Source: Hymenobacter sp. BT559
GTDB lineage: Bacteria > Bacteroidota > Bacteroidia > Cytophagales > Hymenobacteraceae
Direction: 5' to 3'
Length of the DNA stretch: 64,000 bases
NCBI RefSeq assembly: GCF_017571525.1
Contig: NZ_JAGETY010000008.1
Span: 124,001-188,000, forward strand
This document shows positions 62,183 through 64,000 of this stretch, one piece after another; positions within the stretch are counted from its first letter, which is position 1, and each line of letters opens with the position of its first letter. Position numbers and translations under genes: made by a program. The notes under the pieces are model-generated. The model saw only the letters and a program-made list of their open reading frames with translations. It ran no database searches and was not told where the DNA came from.

Positions 62183-63313
62183 ATGAAGTTTGACGTACTA
62201 GCCCACGACTCCGGCACCAAAGCCCGCGCCGGCCACCTCACCACGGCCCACGGCGCCATCGAAACGCCCATTTTTATGCCCGTCGGCACGGCCGGCACCG
62301 TGAAGGCTGTAGGCCAGCGCGAGCTGAAGCAGGACGTGCAGGCCCAGATTATCCTCGGCAATACCTACCACCTCTACCTGCGCCCGGGCCTCGACGTGCT
62401 GCAAGCCGCCGGCGGCCTGCACAAATTCAACGGCTGGGACCGGCCCATCCTCACCGACAGTGGCGGCTACCAGGTATTTTCGCTCAGCGGCACCCGCAAG
62501 ATTAAGGAAGAGGGTGTAACCTTCCGCTCGCACATCGACGGGAGTAAGCACCTGTTTTCGCCCGAAGGCGTGATGGATATTCAGCGCCGCATCGGGGCCG
62601 ATATCATCATGGCATTTGATGAGTGCACGCCCTGGCCCTGTGAGTACGACTATGCCCGCCGCTCGCTGGATATGACGCACCGCTGGCTCAAACGCTGCAT
62701 TCAGCGCCTCGACAGCACCGAGCCGCTCTACGGCTACGAGCAAAATCTTTTCCCTATTGTGCAGGGCAGCACTTTCAAGGATTTGCGCAAGCAGTCGGCC
62801 GAGTTCATTGCCGAGCAGGGCCGCGCCGGCAACGCCATCGGCGGCCTGAGCGTGGGCGAGCCCGCCGAGCTCATGTACGAGATGACCGAGCTGGTCTGCG
62901 ACATCCTGCCCAAAGACAAGCCGCGCTACCTCATGGGCGTGGGTACGCCTGCTAACATATTGGAAAACATTGCGCTAGGGGTCGATATGTTCGACTGCGT
63001 GATGCCGACCCGCAACGCCCGCAACGGCATGCTTTTTACGACGCAGGGCATTATCAATGTGGGCAGTAAGAAATGGGCCGACGACTTTTCGCCCATCGAT
63101 GAAGCGCTAGGGGGGCACGTAAGCACGTTTTACAGCAAGGCGTATCTGCGCCACCTCATTCACTCGAAGGAAATACTAGGTGCCCAGATTGCCTCGCAGC
63201 ATAACCTCACTTTTTACCTGTGGCTGGTGAAAGAAGCCCGCAAGCAAATTGTGGCCGGCACGTTTGCGGCGTGGAAAGCGGTGATGGTGGAAAAGCTGAT
63301 GCGGCGGTTGTAA
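62183..63313 (+). CDS. tgt: tRNA-guanine(34) transglycosylase (queuine/preQ1)
   Basis: A 376-aa enzyme exchanging G34 of tRNAs with GUN anticodons for preQ1 (later made queuosine through QueA, coded at 55201). Motifs: TPIFMPVGTAGTVKAVGQRE, LTDSGGYQVFSLSGTRKI, catalytic Asp in FDECTPWPC, GGLSVGEPAELMYEM, DMFDCVMPTRNARNG. The CxCxxC zinc motif normally found before YLRHL is missing: the segment reads PIDEALGGHVSTFYSKAYLR. Similar Cys-less forms exist in Bacteroidetes, from memory. In related genomes an LptF/G permease gene usually follows tgt; here the GIY-YIG cassette separates them. Confidence 0.95.
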   Translation: MKFDVLAHDSGTKARAGHLTTAHGAIETPIFMPVGTAGTVKAVGQRELKQDVQAQIILGNTYHLYLRPGLDVLQAAGGLHKFNGWDRPILTDSGGYQVFSLSGTRKIKEEGVTFRSHIDGSKHLFSPEGVMDIQRRIGADIIMAFDECTPWPCEYDYARRSLDMTHRWLKRCIQRLDSTEPLYGYEQNLFPIVQGSTFKDLRKQSAEFIAEQGRAGNAIGGLSVGEPAELMYEMTELVCDILPKDKPRYLMGVGTPANILENIALGVDMFDCVMPTRNARNGMLFTTQGIINVGSKKWADDFSPIDEALGGHVSTFYSKAYLRHLIHSKEILGAQIASQHNLTFYLWLVKEARKQIVAGTFAAWKAVMVEKLMRRL

Positions 63314-63346
63314 GCAGGGCTAGCCGGCTGACGGCACAATATATCC

Positions 63347-63752
63347 TGTCCTTGCGAGCGCAACGAAGTGGAGCGCGGCAATCTTTCCTTCGTGTAAAAA
63401 CGACGCTCGCATGAAAGTCTACTATGTCTACATCCTCACCAACCAAAACCACACCGTACTCTATATCGGAGTAACTAACGACCTGATGCGCCGTGTAGCC
63501 GAACATAAGGCTGCTGTGCACGAAGGGTTTACAAAGAAGTACAAAGTAGATAAGCTGATGTATTTCGAAGAATCACCTAGCATTATGGCTGCCATTGAAC
63601 GTGAGAAGCAACAGAAAGCTGGTTCGCGGCCTAAGAAGTTGGCACTGATTAATGCGAATAATCCTTACTGGAAGGATTTGACGGAGCCTGGCGAATAAAG
63701 CAGCTGACAAGGAAAGATTGCCGCGCTCCACTTCGTTGCGCTCGCAAGGACA
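63347..63752. mobile_element. GIY-YIG cassette bounded by perfect 44-bp inverted repeats
   Basis: 63347-63390 and 63709-63752 are identical in inverted orientation over 44 bp (each arm contains TGTCCTTGCGAGCG and GGCAATCTTTCCTT). They enclose one gene with only 20 bp and 10 bp to spare. Similar arms without a gene occur at 59459-59565 and, more diverged, at 2079-2181. The unit separates tgt from the LptF/G-type gene. No target-site duplication is visible. The pattern is that of an autonomous element and its gene-less derivatives; mobility itself is inferred. Confidence 0.65.
63411..63698 (+). CDS. GIY-YIG domain endonuclease (UPF0213/URI type)
   Basis: A 95-aa single-domain protein. The GIY-YIG signature appears as YYVYIL...YIGVTNDL (residues 4-24), followed by the catalytic Arg in MRRVAEHKAA, LMYFEESPSIMAAIEREKQ with the metal-binding Glu, and LINANNPYWKDL at the end. 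It lacks the DNA-binding domains of homing endonucleases, so target choice must come from the fold itself or from DNA structure. Small proteins of this type are common, often in many copies, in Bacteroidetes. It is flanked by perfect 44-bp inverted repeats and its GC content (about 45 percent by eye) is below that of tgt. Confidence 0.9.
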   Translation: MKVYYVYILTNQNHTVLYIGVTNDLMRRVAEHKAAVHEGFTKKYKVDKLMYFEESPSIMAAIEREKQQKAGSRPKKLALINANNPYWKDLTEPGE

Positions 63753-63786
63753 AACGATTTTTTGCGCCGAAAATTTGGGTAGCCGA

Positions 63787-64000
63787 ATGAAAATTCTCGA
63801 TAAATACATCATTGGCAAGTTTTTGACCGCGTTTTTCTTCACGGTCATCATGCTCGTGTCGGTGATATGCGTGATTGACTACACGGAAAAGAACGACGAC
63901 TTTTTGCACCATAGTCTCTCGTTCTGGTATGTTTTCACGCACTATTACATCTTCCTGTTTCCGTATTTTGCCAACCTGCTAGCCCCGATTACCATCTTCA
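63787..64000 (+). CDS. LptF/LptG (YjgP/YjgQ) family permease, 5' part
   Basis: The first 71 codons of a membrane protein cut by the window end. MKILDKYIIGKFLTAFFFTV, then a helix (TVIMLVSVICVIDYTEK) and HHSLSFWYVFTHYYIFLFPY are the typical start of an LPS-transport permease of the LptB2FG complex, which pulls LPS from the inner membrane. Paralogues F and G cannot be told apart from this piece. ATG 63787 lies 34 bp after the right repeat of the GIY-YIG cassette, so its promoter may come from the cassette or from read-through. Confidence 0.85.
   Translation, partial: MKILDKYIIGKFLTAFFFTVIMLVSVICVIDYTEKNDDFLHHSLSFWYVFTHYYIFLFPYFANLLAPITIF

Noticed and set aside
63649..63942. 97-codon minus ORF over the right repeat and the LptF/G-type gene
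   Set aside because: It translates the repeat arm and the antisense of a recognisable permease.

Overview
The window is GC-rich, gene-dense chromosomal DNA from a Bacteroidetes bacterium, most probably Cytophagales close to Hymenobacter (genus is an inference). The signs are: a type IX secretion C-terminal sorting domain (17893-18432); Bacteroidetes-type -7 boxes (TAnnTTTG) in front of many genes; atpD-atpC encoded apart from the rest of the ATP synthase; the prs / rplY / pth neighbourhood; DUF2723, HEAT-cyclophilin and GH3-beta-lactamase proteins; and many lipoproteins. About 58 protein genes and one tRNA (Gln, TTG) are supported. No rRNA, CRISPR array, prophage or classical insertion sequence was found.

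Layout. 1-7.2 kb: housekeeping (tsaD 3' end, smpB, NlpC/P60 peptidase, ung, apaG, two methyltransferases, kdsA). 7.3-14.6 kb: Dph6-like ATPase, a GH3 plus serine-hydrolase fusion, a low-GC lipoprotein gene, and an acyl-CoA synthetase coupled to an SGNH hydrolase. 14.7-24.4 kb (minus): a DUF2723 membrane protein, a small T9SS protein and a giant alpha-2-macroglobulin lipoprotein. 24.5-32.6 kb: LysR regulator, threonine synthase, a glycosyltransferase-deacetylase fusion, DUF167, an endonuclease III homologue and TrmH. 32.7-43.4 kb: translation and energy core (typA, msrB, AT-hook protein, metG, pth, rplY, prs, tRNA-Gln, atpD, atpC). 43.5-54.7 kb: AI-2E-type permease, trans-sulfuration enzyme, DoxX/DUF4166 pair, desaturase, an LRR-protein kinase, a PglE/PglD-like sugar-modification pair and amt. 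54.8-64 kb: queA, HEAT-cyclophilin, mscS, rsmG, ECF sigma factor with GT2, tgt, a GIY-YIG nuclease cassette and the start of an lptF/lptG gene. queA and tgt both act in queuosine synthesis but sit 6 kb apart.

The most interesting signal is in the intergenic DNA. Several families of long inverted repeats occupy spacers. One family, with core GTCNTTGCGAGC, occurs as two solo palindromes (2079-2181 and 59459-59565). It also occurs as a perfect 44-bp inverted pair (63347-63390 and 63709-63752) that tightly brackets one small GIY-YIG endonuclease gene placed between tgt and the LptF/G-type permease gene. This looks like a minimal nuclease-plus-palindrome mobile cassette with gene-less derivatives nearby. 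Other palindrome families lie at 26749-26836, 48662-48757, 60238-60336 and inside atpD-atpC (43099-43186).
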